From NCBI GenBank assembly GCA_050084515.1, contig CM114274.1, positions 27,280,001 to 27,344,000 on the forward strand: a DNA stretch of 64,000 bases. Direction: 5' to 3'. Position numbers and translations under genes: made by a program. Origin of the DNA: Blasia pusilla. Its lineage: Eukaryota > Marchantiophyta > Marchantiopsida > Blasiales. Within the stretch, counting starts at the first letter, position 1; each line of letters opens with the position of its first letter. This document shows positions 10,895-23,200 of this stretch, piece by piece. The notes beneath the pieces were generated by a model. The model was not told the DNA's origin. It ran no database searches and saw nothing but the letters and a program-made list of their open reading frames with translations.

Positions 10895-13272
10895 ATATAC
10901 ATACTATTGAATTAATACCTTGAGCCAAGAGATTACTTCAAGTTCCCTCTCATTCCGCTTTGTTAAGCCTTGAAGCCCCTTAATCAAACCTAGAAACTCC
11001 CTTAGCCGTTATTGCTAGCAAAGTAACCAAGGCTAGAGTATGGATGGCCACCTAAGAAAAAATTCCCACCCTGAATTGAAAGTAGCCCTACTTCCTCCTA
11101 CTAACAAAACTAATGAATGCAAAACCAATAATCACACCGAAAAATGCCAACTAAAATTTTATTATTATTTAAGTTATGAAAATATTTACTCTACCGGTTT
11201 CCAAAAAATACAAGCCAAAAAAAAATCACTCAAAAAATTTCATGTAAAATTGGTGTTTGTAGAGAGATGTACCGGCACATGGTATAACCTCACAATGGAG
11301 ACGTGTTTCGATTCCATTCCTCCCCTTTACGTCCACGGACGAGTATCCATCTTATGACATGAGAACGAAACGCGGAGTGAAGTGGTCTCAAGCTTTCGTG
11401 GGGGGGGGGGGCACTACAGCTTACATAGACGTCGTATTTCGTACCGTCAAAATCATTATGATTGACGTTTGACAAGACATAGCTTTCTGGCACAAAAGCT
11501 TCGAAAGAATGCTCATATGGCGCAATTATGTCAGTGACACAAGCAGTCCATACAGCCCACAAGCCAATCCTGGAGTCCTGGGAAAGGACCAATTACCAGA
11601 ATACATTTATGGGTCGTACATCCCAATCGTGGACTTACGAGGCACCAGCTTTCTTGTATTTTCTTCACAAGAGGGGAAAGGCAAAGTGCATGTGCTTCAT
11701 GAAAGGGAGGAAGCTCTTTTGAAATAGGTTTTTGATCATTTTTTTAAATATTTTATCACGCTTATGGGATTTAATCTAATCCAATTATATTAAACTATGG
11801 TCCAATTAGACATACGATATCATTGTAGAGTTACTTTTTTATTCCTCTTAGCTAGGATCATCAAAAGACTCCCACTTGAGCCTTCCAATTGGAAGGTTGG
11901 CTTGGATTCCTAGACCAAAATAGTCACATGTCGCGAGGAAGAGTAGGAGAAGATGCTAAATCTCACCATATGCACTTGTCTCTTTGCAAATCCTCATCCC
12001 TAAACCTTCGTTTTTTCGTTCGTCAACAAAACGACTATTCAAGTTGCATCTTGAATGGTACCCTAGCTCAAGACCCCAAACATGGCCAAACACGAAACGT
12101 GGTCAAATACTCATTCCAACCAGAAAGTGGATAGGGAAGGAGAGTGTCCCTCCTGAAGGTATTTCTATAGTTTTACGGCCACTCTTTCCATCTTGAATAT
12201 CCACCCTAAACCATTGTTTTTGGACCCCAACCTAGATGTGGATTGGGACTCCCAACTTCATATTTGACTAGTTAGATCCCAAGATGACTCAAGTAAATCT
12301 CATGCTTGTTTCCATGCTTTCTTGACTTGCCAAGCTCATCTTAACCTCTTGGCTCATATTTTGTGCATCTAATGACTAACCGTCCATATTCACTCATGCC
12401 TTAATGTCTCACGGTTACTCTTGCTGCCATTCACAGTTAGTAACTAGTCTCATGGTATCGACGCACGTCTTGACTATTCTAGACTCTCCAAGTCACTAAC
12501 TAGGACTAACTTCAAGGCTCACTTCCCTTCTTGGTTCATCCCTAGTTCCCAGAAGCAGTTTTGCTCCTTTTACTTAAGATTTGTCTCAAGATATGTGCCC
12601 GTCTTGTCAAGTCTTAGCCTGATTTTCCACACTTGGATCTCAATATTTGATCTCAATGTTTCCCACCTATCTTGACATTCCTTGGAAGGATTACTCCATC
12701 ATCTCTCTAGTCTCGAGACTAGCTAATCTAGGTTTTGTTTTAGTATTCTCGCTAAGCTAGATCCTCTTTTGATCCTTCATCATGACATGCCTTACAAGTC
12801 CCCTTTAACACTTAGATATATATGATGGTCCTACAATTACAAGTCTTCTACGTCGCTTATGAAAATTCACCTTAAGTCCAAGGAACCTTGGAAGGTAGTA
12901 TGTTTCAAGTCACAGAGGGAGGGAGGAGTCGCCATGAATCCCATGGAAATATTTTCTTCTCTTTCATGGACATGGACAGACAAGTCTGGAAATGTCCACA
13001 GACATGGGTTCCACACTTTTAGTCCATGATGGAAGGCAAGGCAAGGATGAGAGGAGCAATAAGGGAGGAGGGAGTGGAGGTGGAGGTGGAGGGAGGAAGA
13101 AATGGGGGAATATGGAACATGAAGGCAAGTAAGGGGAATGAGAAAGAAGGGAAAGTTGGGGCCCATACGGACAAGTCCTTCCATAGGACGCACATAAGTC
13201 TATGGGCATGGACAAGTCCACGGACATGGACTTTTTCCACATGCAACCTTGCAATCAATAATATCACTCTAA
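10895..13272. other. non-coding stretch with no recognised gene
   Basis: Small ORFs (11040-11357, 11509-11727, 11889-12134) match no family. A G10-11 run lies at about 11401-11411. A strongly purine-rich tract of about 140 bases lies at 13023-13160, flanked on both sides by catggacatggac-type words in partly inverted arrangement (12967-13000 and 13200-13235), perhaps an old foldback transposon. Confidence 0.45.
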
Positions 13273-13504
13273 GGGCCTTATTCCATGGGCACTTGTGAAG
13301 GTCGCGGCGACCCATTTTCTACGACTAAAAGGGTTATCTAACAGTCTATCTTGAAAAGACTATTGATCTCATCTAAGTACTTCTGGTCCTCTGTTAAATA
13401 AGGTCGCGAGGACACTTGGCCAATTCTGCGCCCAAAGTTTTGGGCGCAGAAAAATCGGTGACCCTCTATGGTCGCCAAAACCCTGAGCGCATGGAATCAA
13501 GCCC
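13273..13504. mobile_element. Tourist-like (PIF/Harbinger) MITE, 232 bp
   Basis: Terminal inverted repeats of about 18 bases (left gggccttattccatgggc; right, read in reverse complement, gggcttgattccatgcgc) flanked by TAA on both sides (13270-13272 and 13505-13507). A 3-bp TAA/TTA duplication with a GGGC/GGCC start is typical of PIF/Harbinger MITEs. The interior holds a further perfect inverted repeat around 13425-13450 (ttctgcgcccaaa and its complement). Confidence 0.75.
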
Positions 13505-14277
13505 TAAGTTAATTTTAAATGATGTTTTAGAATTTTGAAAATTAATTACGAGAGGTATAGGTGTCTATAATTGGTTCCAGTAGCTTGTGACAGCACATCG
13601 TCCTTAGATGCAGAGAAAAATGAGAGTAGCCTCGTGGATAATATGGTATGTGCCCTTGTTGGCTTGTTCTCGCCCTTGGATTGACCCAGGTTACGTGGGT
13701 CAACCTAGGGATTTGAGACACAGGCTTGAGAAAATTCATAGACAAGCAATTGTAATAGGCCCAACACACAGCCGAACTGGACGTAAGGTGTGATTTTTCT
13801 CCCTTGTATCATTGTTTCATACATGTCGTGTTGTTGTCTCCCTAGTGTTGCTCTCCATCTTAGCTTCCATATCGTGTTTCTTTTATTAGGTGTCTATTAT
13901 TAGGTCTCCATGCCATGATATAGCCTCCTAATAGTGTTGTTTTATTTTAAGTAAAAAAACCCAAACTGTTATCATTTTTTAAATGATTTAAAACCTGCAC
14001 ACTAATAGGGCGTCTCAAGTTGTTGGTCGTAGCAATATATCTCAGATCCATAATTTTTTTTATGGATTGACGTCCGATAAAACACGGGGTGTCAGAGGAG
14101 GTGAACGCGCACCTCTTACGATCCGACGTCCGATTCATTTTCTCGTCCATTTAAGTAGTGTCGTTTATTTAGTGACAAAATAAAATGTACTTGGACGTAA
14201 CTATGAGTCGTCTGTAGTGTACAATCAAATAGCAAGAAGACGTCACGAGACGTATGTCCGCATTATGAGACGCCTAA
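13505..14277. other. non-coding spacer
   Basis: No gene was recognised. It contains short inverted repeats, for example gacccaggttacgtgggtc near 13682-13700 and a gacgtccgat pair at about 14069 and 14123. Confidence 0.45.
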
Positions 14278-14440
14278 TCTCTCCAATTATTATTGGAGAG
14301 TGCCTTCTTGATTTGCAAACATCATTTTACTTGACATCTCGGAAAAAAAAAAAAGATTTTGTATAAACATCCTTTAGTATTAATCTTTTCAATCCAGGCA
14401 AAAGGATGTTTATAGTACTAGGGCTCCCCACTAGTACCAG
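14278..14440 (+). mobile_element. mini-Helitron 5' fragment
   Basis: After an A, it reads TCTCTCCAATTATTATTGGAG followed by agtgccttcttgatttgcaaa, matching the 5' half of the element at 49141-49341 (minus). The 3' end is unclear; a CTAG followed by T lies near 14430 within an imperfect palindrome. Confidence 0.4.
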
Positions 14441-14699
14441 TATATTTTAAAAGAATCCTTTATGTATCCCTTCGGAGGTGGAAACCGTCACATAGAGGAC
14501 AGCTTTCAACCGCCCACCGTAAAATGGTAGTCGAATACCATCTCCAGCTAACAACAACCGGGAAAATACTGGAACTCCAAAAAGAAACTCCCGCGAGTCC
14601 GAGACCCTTGAACCGCCATGCGTGCAGACTAAGCTACATGTCCGTCGAGGATGGCCCGCCCATAACTGTTTCTCTGCCATTCAGAGCTCCTCACGCTTG

Positions 14700-16062
14700 T
14701 CGTTGTTCATAAAACACCCCGGTACCGAGGCTGCGTGTTCTTGCTTCGCGTGCTACGAAACCCACGGAGTACGAACGAACGAACGAGCGAAGCTCCAACG
14801 AAGTCTGTCACTTCCCAGCACCACGCTCCGCCCAGCAGCGCAATGCAATGAGGTGACATCCATTGATGGCCTCCTCCCACACTGAACGGACATCGCAAGA
14901 CCAACGGGGAAATGCCCCTTGTCCCACCAGGTCTGTTAGTGTGACCGTGTGGCCCGGATGGGAAACCCGGATGCGTGGCGGAACACGAACACCCCGCGCC
15001 CTCTCTTCTGTCACAGACGAGTTGCACGCTCCACCTAGACCTGGTGCCTGAGCGATTATATGACCTGCGAAAACAGGTCATCCGTTGAGGATGACCTATA
15101 GGCCCCCATCCGTACGCAGACGGGACTCGGGAGTTGCCCTCACAGAAAGATGCTAGCAACTTCTGGTGGGCTGTCCGGTACCAGCGCACTCCCAGACTCA
15201 CCCCGTAGGCCTCGAGGACGGAACGCCGTCCATTGGCCCAGGACTCGCCGGCTTTGTTCTCCGCCGCGCCTACAATTGAATCCTTCCCACCCTTCCGTCG
15301 CTGTACAGTTGTACCACTGGTACGTGGAGATTGTAGATATGCACCGGCAGACGGCCTCTCGTCGCCCCTTTCTCTCTCTCTCTTTGATTCTCTCCCCGCG
15401 TAAATTATGAAATCCGTAGGATTGTTAAGGTAGAACCGCGGGCGTGCGTTGCTTGTCGGTGCCGATTCTTCAAGACGCAGCGCGAAGACGGCCAGGCATA
15501 CCTGGACGCTGGACCTCGCGGTTGCATTCTACGATAACAGAGACGTGTTCTTGCATCCGATTGCGTATGGTGTAGTACAGCAACGCTAACGCGTTTACAG
15601 AAGCTGGTTCTCAGAGTGACTGAGGAGACGTGAATCTGAGGCCAGTAGGTAAATCGACGAGACGCTTTCGTGAAGTTTGCTGTATTTCTCCAGATAGAGG
15701 AAAGGATAAGTGTCCCGGGACTGTTTCCGCGGGATTTTCCATGTGTAAGGCGATTCTCTCCTGCTGATTGAGTCGGGATCTCATCTTTTTTCTGGATAGT
15801 GTTGGTGGACCAGTTCTAGATCGTAGTGTAGACGGAAAGTTTCATAAATTGCGAAGAAACTGAAAAGGCTCATTTAGACTGCTTGTGGAATCCCGCTGGT
15901 TTCGATTTAGACTATGATCAATCGAGGAATCTTTTTTCCCAGGAAGAATTCTGAAACATTGTCGGCCATGACATTGATGAAAGCTTGCTCTGACTGTAAG
16001 GATATCTGAACCAGGATCTATCTTGTGTCTCCCAGTAGGAAGTTCCTCCGCACATTCTCACG
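14700..16062 (+). promoter_or_regulatory. GC-rich upstream/5' leader region of the second O-fucosyltransferase-like gene
   Basis: Composition rises to GC-rich as it does before the first copy. A CT-rich patch lies at 15367-15393. From about 15840 the sequence aligns patchily with 2850-3060 before the first gene, so part of the leader was duplicated. A 164-codon minus-strand ORF (14707-15201) matches no family and is treated as chance. Confidence 0.5.
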
Positions 16063-19000
16063 ATGAAGCTTTCATATATTTCCGTTCCTTCGTTTGCTGT
16101 TCACTCCATTTCTCAAGCGTCCATGTCTTTCTCGTCTCCGAAGAAAGGACCAAAGCCCTCGCACAGCGTATGGAACAATGCAGGCACCACGAATTGGTGG
16201 ATCATCCTTTTGACGGTGTTTGCATGTCTGAGCATGTTCAACTTTGCCTTTACCTGGCATCCGATTGAACCAATTACCGACTCGTGCTACCCTGCCGACG
16301 TCTCCACAAAGAAAGAAACTCGCAGCGCAGTGTTTGAGGAGAGTTTTCAATCCCTCCCCGAACACTCTTGGAAATCCAATCTCACGGAATCCGATATATT
16401 ATTCTGGAAGCAGCCTGATAGTTTGGGATATGAACCCTGCATTGTATTTACCCGGAAATACAAGCAAACATTACCTGAACAAATACATCAAAAGCGCAAG
16501 TATCTCGTGGTGGTTGTGAATGGAGGGTTGAACCAGCAACGGAACCAAATAGTTGATGCTGTCGTGATCGCCAGAATTCTTGGCGCAGTGTTGGTGGTTC
16601 CTATTTTGCAATTCAACCAAGTCTGGGAAGACGATAGGTACGCATTAATTTCTCAAGCTCCTCATCTGCGAAGAAATGGAAGCAGATAAATGCTATGATG
16701 AGCTATCAAGAACCTTGAATAATTGGTTTATATATTCTTTCGACATCTGCGATAACGGTTGGAAAAGAAAACCAGCTCCTCTTACCAGGGTAGCCGCTTT
16801 TGTGATGACGTTGCCTTCCTTGAATTTTGTGCAGTGAATTCTCCGATATTTTTGATCTCGAACACTTCAAGAAGACACTTCTAGATGATGTAATTGTAGT
16901 CTCCAACCTCCCTTCAACACATGTAATGTCAAAACCCCTGGAGGAGAGGAGCACTCCCACAAATTCTGGTCCCGAGTGGTTTCGTTCGAACTATTTGAGT
17001 AAGGTAAGCAAGCCAGAATCTAGCATGGCCACCGACGAAGTGAGGGCATGTGTGTTGTCGAATGTAGGAAAGGAATGGAGATGCTGAGTTACCATAAATT
17101 GTCCGAGTTCATATACGAGGTCTTGGACCGATTCACGTCTAGGTGTTCCATTCCACAAGGTTTCAACCTTCCATTTCACTTAAGCAATTAGCAGAAAGTG
17201 CAATTTAAAAGTTCAGCCACTGCTCATTAGAATAACGGTGTGAAGCGTTAACTAAAGATGATCTTAAGATTCAACTACAGGCCAAACTAGATACTGAGGA
17301 AGTCATCGTGCATCCCACTCACGATTCTTCTAACTCTGTCGTGCACAGTTTAGCAAAGGCGTTTTGCTCGTAAGGAGCTTGGATGCTCGACTGTCTAAGG
17401 ATCTCCCCCTGGACCTCCAAAAGCTACGTTGCAAGGTAATAATCGTCTGTATAGAGCTTGAAAGTTAGAGGATTGTCGTACCATTTAAAGTTAAGAATTG
17501 TAGTGCCATTCGGATTATGTTTATATGAATGTACCTAGGCTGCACCAAGTGAACACACGTTGGGACGTTCACCGGTTCTGGTGAAATCCAGTTAACAAGA
17601 CAGATTCAGGTTCTTCTGAATCTTCGCCAGTAAGGAAGAGGTCTACGTACTGTCTGACTGTGGATATTATTTGATCTTCTGCAAATTTACTAGGTTGCAT
17701 TTCACGCGCTCCGATTTGCTTCGCCGATTCAGGCCATGGGTAATAAGCTTGCCTATCGAATGCTGAGAAAAGGTCCTTATCTGGCACTGCACTTGCGACT
17801 GGAGAAAGATGTGTGGGTTCGCACGGGTTGTTCACCCGGACTGGGCCCGTCCTACGACGAAGAAGTAGAGAAGGAGAGGATTTTGAAGCCCCAATTTCTC
17901 ACATCGCGGAAGCACTTGAATCAGACCGAGCGGCGCATGGCGGGGCTCTGTCCTCTCAATGCAGAAGAGATAGCCAGGTAACGAAAAAAAGCTGCCTACA
18001 CGATGTTTGAATGTTACGAGGTCTGGTGTTCATGATTTCAGCATGCATCTAGTACAGTTGTCGTATTCAATATGGTCTTCAATCCGTATGACGCGTCTCA
18101 CCTATGGATTCGTAGATTCTGAGGCGTTCTAATCATGAGAGATATTTACGTTCTGCGTACGGTTCGCGCACAACAAAATTTTATACATCTCGATTTGTAG
18201 ACTCCGCAGTATTGTGATCATAATCATAAAGTTAATTTAAAAATACTTACGTCCACCGGACGGTTCCCTACAGCTCAAAATTTCGTGTATCGTGAGCACA
18301 ATACTGATAGTGAGACGTTGGGATTCTGCGTAAGCGGTCAGGCTGTTGCGTTCCCTCGGAGCAACGAGACGCACAAATATTTTCTGGGCCGGGGGTGAAC
18401 CCTTCGGCGGCGGAGGAGCTCTTCGACCCTTGGTGGACAGGTTTCCAAACCTGTACGACAAAGAGAATGTTGCGTTGCCAGGGGAGCTGGAGTTATTCAG
18501 GGCCAAGGCATCCATGCTTGCGGCAATCGATTACATAGTGTGCCTAAATAGCAATGTCTTTATGCCATCCCACGGAGGCAACATGGGTCGCGCCATCAAG
18601 GTAAGGAACCATTTCATATTTGCGTGACTCTCGTCGTGGACTGTTGTAGTCTCATGCTTTTTCATGCTGCGACAAGGGAATAGGCCAGAGTTCCTCCCGT
18701 CGTGGAATGTTGCAGTCTCGTGGTTTTGCAGGTTGCGACTAGGGAACAGCCAAGAATTCCTGCGCGAAGAACTGAAAAATGTAATAGCTGTTCAGAAACA
18801 TTGTGGAAGTGAACTTGGAGGAGCCTGGCTACTGTGGGTTGAACGTTTTACCACTTGGTTCCAGGTTAGCGCAGCAGTAGTCCTCAACTCAAATGTTTTT
18901 GGCTTTGCAGGGTAGTAGGATCTTTGCAGGCCAGCGCAAAACTATAACTCCGAACAAGCGTCTCCTGATTCCACTCTTGACGAACACATCCTTGTCACAA

Positions 19001-19135
19001 GAAGAAATGGACCGAAAGGTTGCAGACCTGCACTTTGAACCTTTGACTCAGTTAGCGTCACGCAAGAAAGGATCGGATGTTCTGGCTTTTCCCATGCACG
19101 ACTGCATGTGCCAAAGACGTTTCAACTCAGCTTAG
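16063..19135 (+). CDS. GT106/DUF246 O-fucosyltransferase-like protein, copy B (6 exons, 532 aa)
   Basis: Tandem paralogue of the gene at 3067, with the same six-exon structure and identical intron phases. CDS = join(16063..16637, 16835..17003, 17349..17435, 17694..17977, 18342..18600, 18911..19135). N-terminal tail, then signal anchor at about 45-65 (WWIILLTVFACLSMFNFAFTW minus its last residue). Family blocks are all present: NGGLNQQRNQIVDAVVIARI, STHVM, KDLPLDLQKLRCK, GPYLALHLRLEKDVW, FWAGGEPFGG, LNSNVFMPSHGGNMGRA and the Cys-containing tail DCMCQRRF. Predicted Golgi type II transferase; substrate not deducible. Internal exons are close to copy A, while the N-terminal tail and introns have diverged. 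No stop or frameshift is seen, so both copies appear functional. Confidence 0.93.
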
Positions 19136-20286
19136 ATTTTCTAATTTGTACAGACTGTGTTGAATCCTATTTTGTAGACTGCACTTCTTACACCCATAAT
19201 TCCAATTATGTCAAACTAGGGACCCGTACGATTTGATCCAACATTACTGGAAATCGAGTCTTCCAATATACTTGCGTAATTCCACTATCGTTCAGCATCA
19301 GTCCTTTGCGGGAACGTAAATCCAAATTTTCAGATGAGACCGAGATAATTCGACGTGAGGGAGAAAATATACTCTTCAGAAATTGTAGTTGTTCAACAAT
19401 TTTGAATAAATGTCGCACAAACTCCTCAATTTCCAACACTCGGTGTCCCTCGACATTGGTATGATGCACCCCTTTGCGTATCGTGTGAGAACTGGCGTTG
19501 AAATGGGATGCAGTCATTCGTTGCGCGAGGCTAGATTCTGCACGTTGATATGTGAGTAACTTCTTTGGTTGGAACTGAGGCTATTGGTGTAACATAATTG
19601 CTTACCATCGTAAGTAGGCCAGCACACACGGCGGATTTTGTTCAACTGGCTCCTAGCTAAGATCCGTCGTGTAAACAGGCTCACCATTGTCAAGGCCGAT
19701 ACTCCAGGTGAGCAATGTCCATAAGCTGTTCCTGGAGAACCATTAAGGCGGCGGCCAAATTGAAAAGATCCGACAACGTCCGTCCATCTTGCGAAAGACG
19801 GACAACGCGGCTTTTCGTCCGAGCTCCGAGGAATCCACCAGCCACTCCATATTCAACTCCACTCCCTCTGTCCGTAGGTTCTCCAGTTCCTAGTAATTAG
19901 GCCGCGAAATGTTTTGTTATCGAAATGACGATCTCCCATGAAAATTTTGATCAAATGGTTGCAAATAGTGCGTCGTATACCCACAAATTGCATATTGGCG
20001 CTCATTCCATCTGGAAGACTGAGGGAAGACAACTTTCAATTCCATCTCAACTTGCCAGCACGCAGATTGTGTTAGCAATTTCACACCCAAGACAGTGAAC
20101 AGAACAACAAGGCTTCAGGAAACTCTGAAAGCTCTCGTTCTTGACTGTCAACCTAAACAATTCTGTTCTCGATAAAATGGTCATTCCATTCAAAGAATAA
20201 AACCACGCTGCTCGCACTCAGGTATACCATATCCAATGTTTCCATTCAAGAATAAAGTTGTTCCGAGTTTCAATTGTTGTCCTTAG
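19136..20286. other. convergent intergenic region
   Basis: Lies between the 3' ends of the O-fucosyltransferase-like gene (+) and the malonyl-CoA decarboxylase gene (-), and so holds both 3' UTRs. The word ttgtacagactg just after the stop is shared with the first O-fucosyltransferase-like copy. No further gene was recognised. Confidence 0.6.
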
Positions 20287-23200
20287 CTACAGACGAGACT
20301 GGAGATATTGCTCTACAGCACCCGAAGCAGCAATAATGCCCTTGCTGAGATACTCCTGATTGTTCGTTTCTATCAGCTCCAACCTGCCACCAGACACGAT
20401 TGTCAAGCAACTCGCGCGTTTGGCCAAGCGAGCCGTGAGCTCAGACGAAACTCAAAAATGGAATGTACCTGTAGATGTAATTGACCATAATGCCGGCACT
20501 TGCGTTCAACCCCTTTATAGAAGTATCACCCTTCCAATTCAACCGCTCCACACTCTGGGAAATAGCCGCTACAAATCAGAGAGAATTCCAAGCATGAAGT
20601 GTTGTAGACGCCAATTCTAACACCCTAGTATAATTTTCAAGCATCACCTGCCCTAATCAACCACCTAAGGAGTGTACCCGAAAGTACATCTCATGTTTTA
20701 GTTACACGATTATAGTGTCAGGAAGAGATGCTGGTGCACGATCACCTAATTTGGCAAAGTGGAACATCTGGAAAAGCAACTTACTGCTCCATTTCGGACA
20801 TGGAAGTTCGTTACTTGATCCAAGGCCCTACCACGCTTTTTCTCTCGTAAAAGATATCTGAACGAAACACATCAGATCAGATTCAATGGCGTATCCGCTT
20901 TCTTCAGGACGTTCAATTTTATGCACATGCCCAGAAATGCAAAACGTTTCACCGAAGAACCAGCAATTAAATTAAGTGGATCCGCTCGTTAGTAATCAAA
21001 CACAATACTCGTCCGTTTAGGAATCTGCCGTACTACTTTACGGTCCATATCACCGACTGCTTTAAATGAACATGAAGACGATTATACACAACGGCATTGG
21101 ACTGAAGAATATGTGCACAAATTCCTCAAACAGTAGCTGTTGTCAACTACATTACGCACCTGGCACATAGTCTCAGGAGAGGTTGCCTCAATGCTTCAGC
21201 CAGTTCCTCTGACTTCACCCATTCATGTTCAGAATCATTGAGCAGATCCCACATTATTTGCGTTCCAGGTCTCCCTCCCTCTTCCTCCCTGAATTGATGA
21301 AGTTATAAACGTCACTAAGGCTTCATGCAGTGCACTGCTTGCCAGGGACTGTCAGATTTACATTAAAGGCTAGTACAAGACCCTAAACATTACCTAGAGC
21401 GAGGTTTTAAAAAATCTTCCGATTCCAAAATTCATTTGCCTTCTTTCCTCTGGCTTCAACGACAACAAAATTAACTTGACCTGGAACAATGTTTCCAACT
21501 AAGACTTTCGCCTGCACTTAGTTCCGAGGTGCTTGCTCCAAGTCATGTGACTCGTTGACCTACCCCAAGGCCACACTCAGGACGTTCTCTTCCTCGGGTG
21601 ACAGTAAATCCTCCTGAAAGGTAGTTGTTGGAGTTGCGTCTCCTTGCGTGTTCTCATTTCCAGTCGTATGTGCCAGAGCATATTTATTTTGCAGCTCGAG
21701 TTTTGGCAATAACCAGTTTAGGAATCCTGGAATTGGACTCAATGTGACGAATGTCTGCAAGGCCCAAAAAGGGTTTCCTCAGTAGATCATCCCGCACCTT
21801 TTGCCTCAAGCTACTCGGGAACTAGGCTTGGTTGTTTATCTCAGAGGCTTATCCATGTTCATTCAGACCTCACTGATAAAAAAAAAGGGACGAGTTTCCA
21901 GCGCGGCAAGATAACTGCACTCTTGGAATAAGTTAACTTTGGTTCATTAGAGACATAAAATCTTCTCACTTAGGCTCAGCGCTACAAGATTTCTTCAATA
22001 CTGCAATTGCGAACCTGAATGTTCGATATCTCTTGCTGTAGTAGTCTCACAACACGCTTGATGAGGAAATTTCCTAAATCAATTCCTGCAAGACCTGCCT
22101 GCCTTAGGTCACATACGAACAAGAACAAATCGTCCCAATCAATAGAGAGCTCCAGTTATAGATTATATGAAATGCACTCTGGAAGTCGGAAAATTTTGAA
22201 TGAAAACCCCTGGGGAAAGACACAAAAATTAACCTGCGTGGATGTTATTGAATAGAAAATGGCCGCAGTTGCACAAGATTCCGCAACAGGAGGCTCCTCA
22301 GATAGCACATTCTGATGAGCACCAATATAAAAGTTACGAGAGAAAGTTTCCAATGACATTATTTAATTCGAAGAAATTCAATTGACATTTTCAGCTGTCT
22401 TCCACTTCGAAACTATGAGCCTGGATAAATTGACCCGGAAGTGTTTAGTGTATATATCTAAATCCATAATACATCTCATGTCTACTGTACACAAACAACA
22501 GAGATCGATTTTGGGTACTCAAGTTAAAAATATAAAAGCATCTATAATTGACAAGCGCCACACCATTTACAGTACACATACAGTGTCACTAACCTGAATA
22601 GAGCCCGCTATATCCTTTGTGAGTGCAACTTCGATGAACACGAGAGGCTCACCTTTACAGATTGTAGACTTCAATCAGTAGGCAAGATAGATGCTAGATT
22701 CCGACTTGATTCACAAGGGATTGGAAGACCCAAACAGTCACAAGCTGACTTTTAACTTTTCATAAGTTGACTAGAGGTGAGTCTCTTCAACCCGTGAGTT
22801 CAAATGACCAGTATAATTGTCATACTTTAGTTGTCATTTGATATAGCTTTATAGTGTGCACCTGTGCCAAAAAAAGATGCAGTACAAGAACATAGCCAAG
22901 CGCAGTTTGTACTTGAGACGACAAACCAGAGCCAAGTTGTGCATGATCAAACCTGGAATTGCAGGATGGAAATAACCATAGCAGCGACGACCAACCCCAA
23001 GTCTACGCTTCAAGTCATACAGATTGCTGATCGGGTGCACAGCCTGCAGTTTTAGATTCAAAGACAGTTTTTCATCCAAGCTAGACGAGGCTTCAAATCA
23101 CTAACAATCCAAACAGCTTCACATTTACACTAGCACAAGTTAAAACAAAGATACTTGCCTCATACACAACAATCCTTTCCAACAAGGCTGCTGAGTTGTC

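Noticed and set aside
14560-14680. Possible tRNA-derived SINE on the minus strand (tagcttagtctg and ggttcaagggtc resemble A and B boxes)
   Set aside because: The boxes are only about 22 bases apart, too close for a pol III promoter, and the B box departs from consensus; no tail or target duplication was seen.
14707-15201. 164-codon minus-strand ORF upstream of the second O-fucosyltransferase-like gene
   Set aside because: GC-rich composition, no recognisable domain, no splice context; expected by chance.
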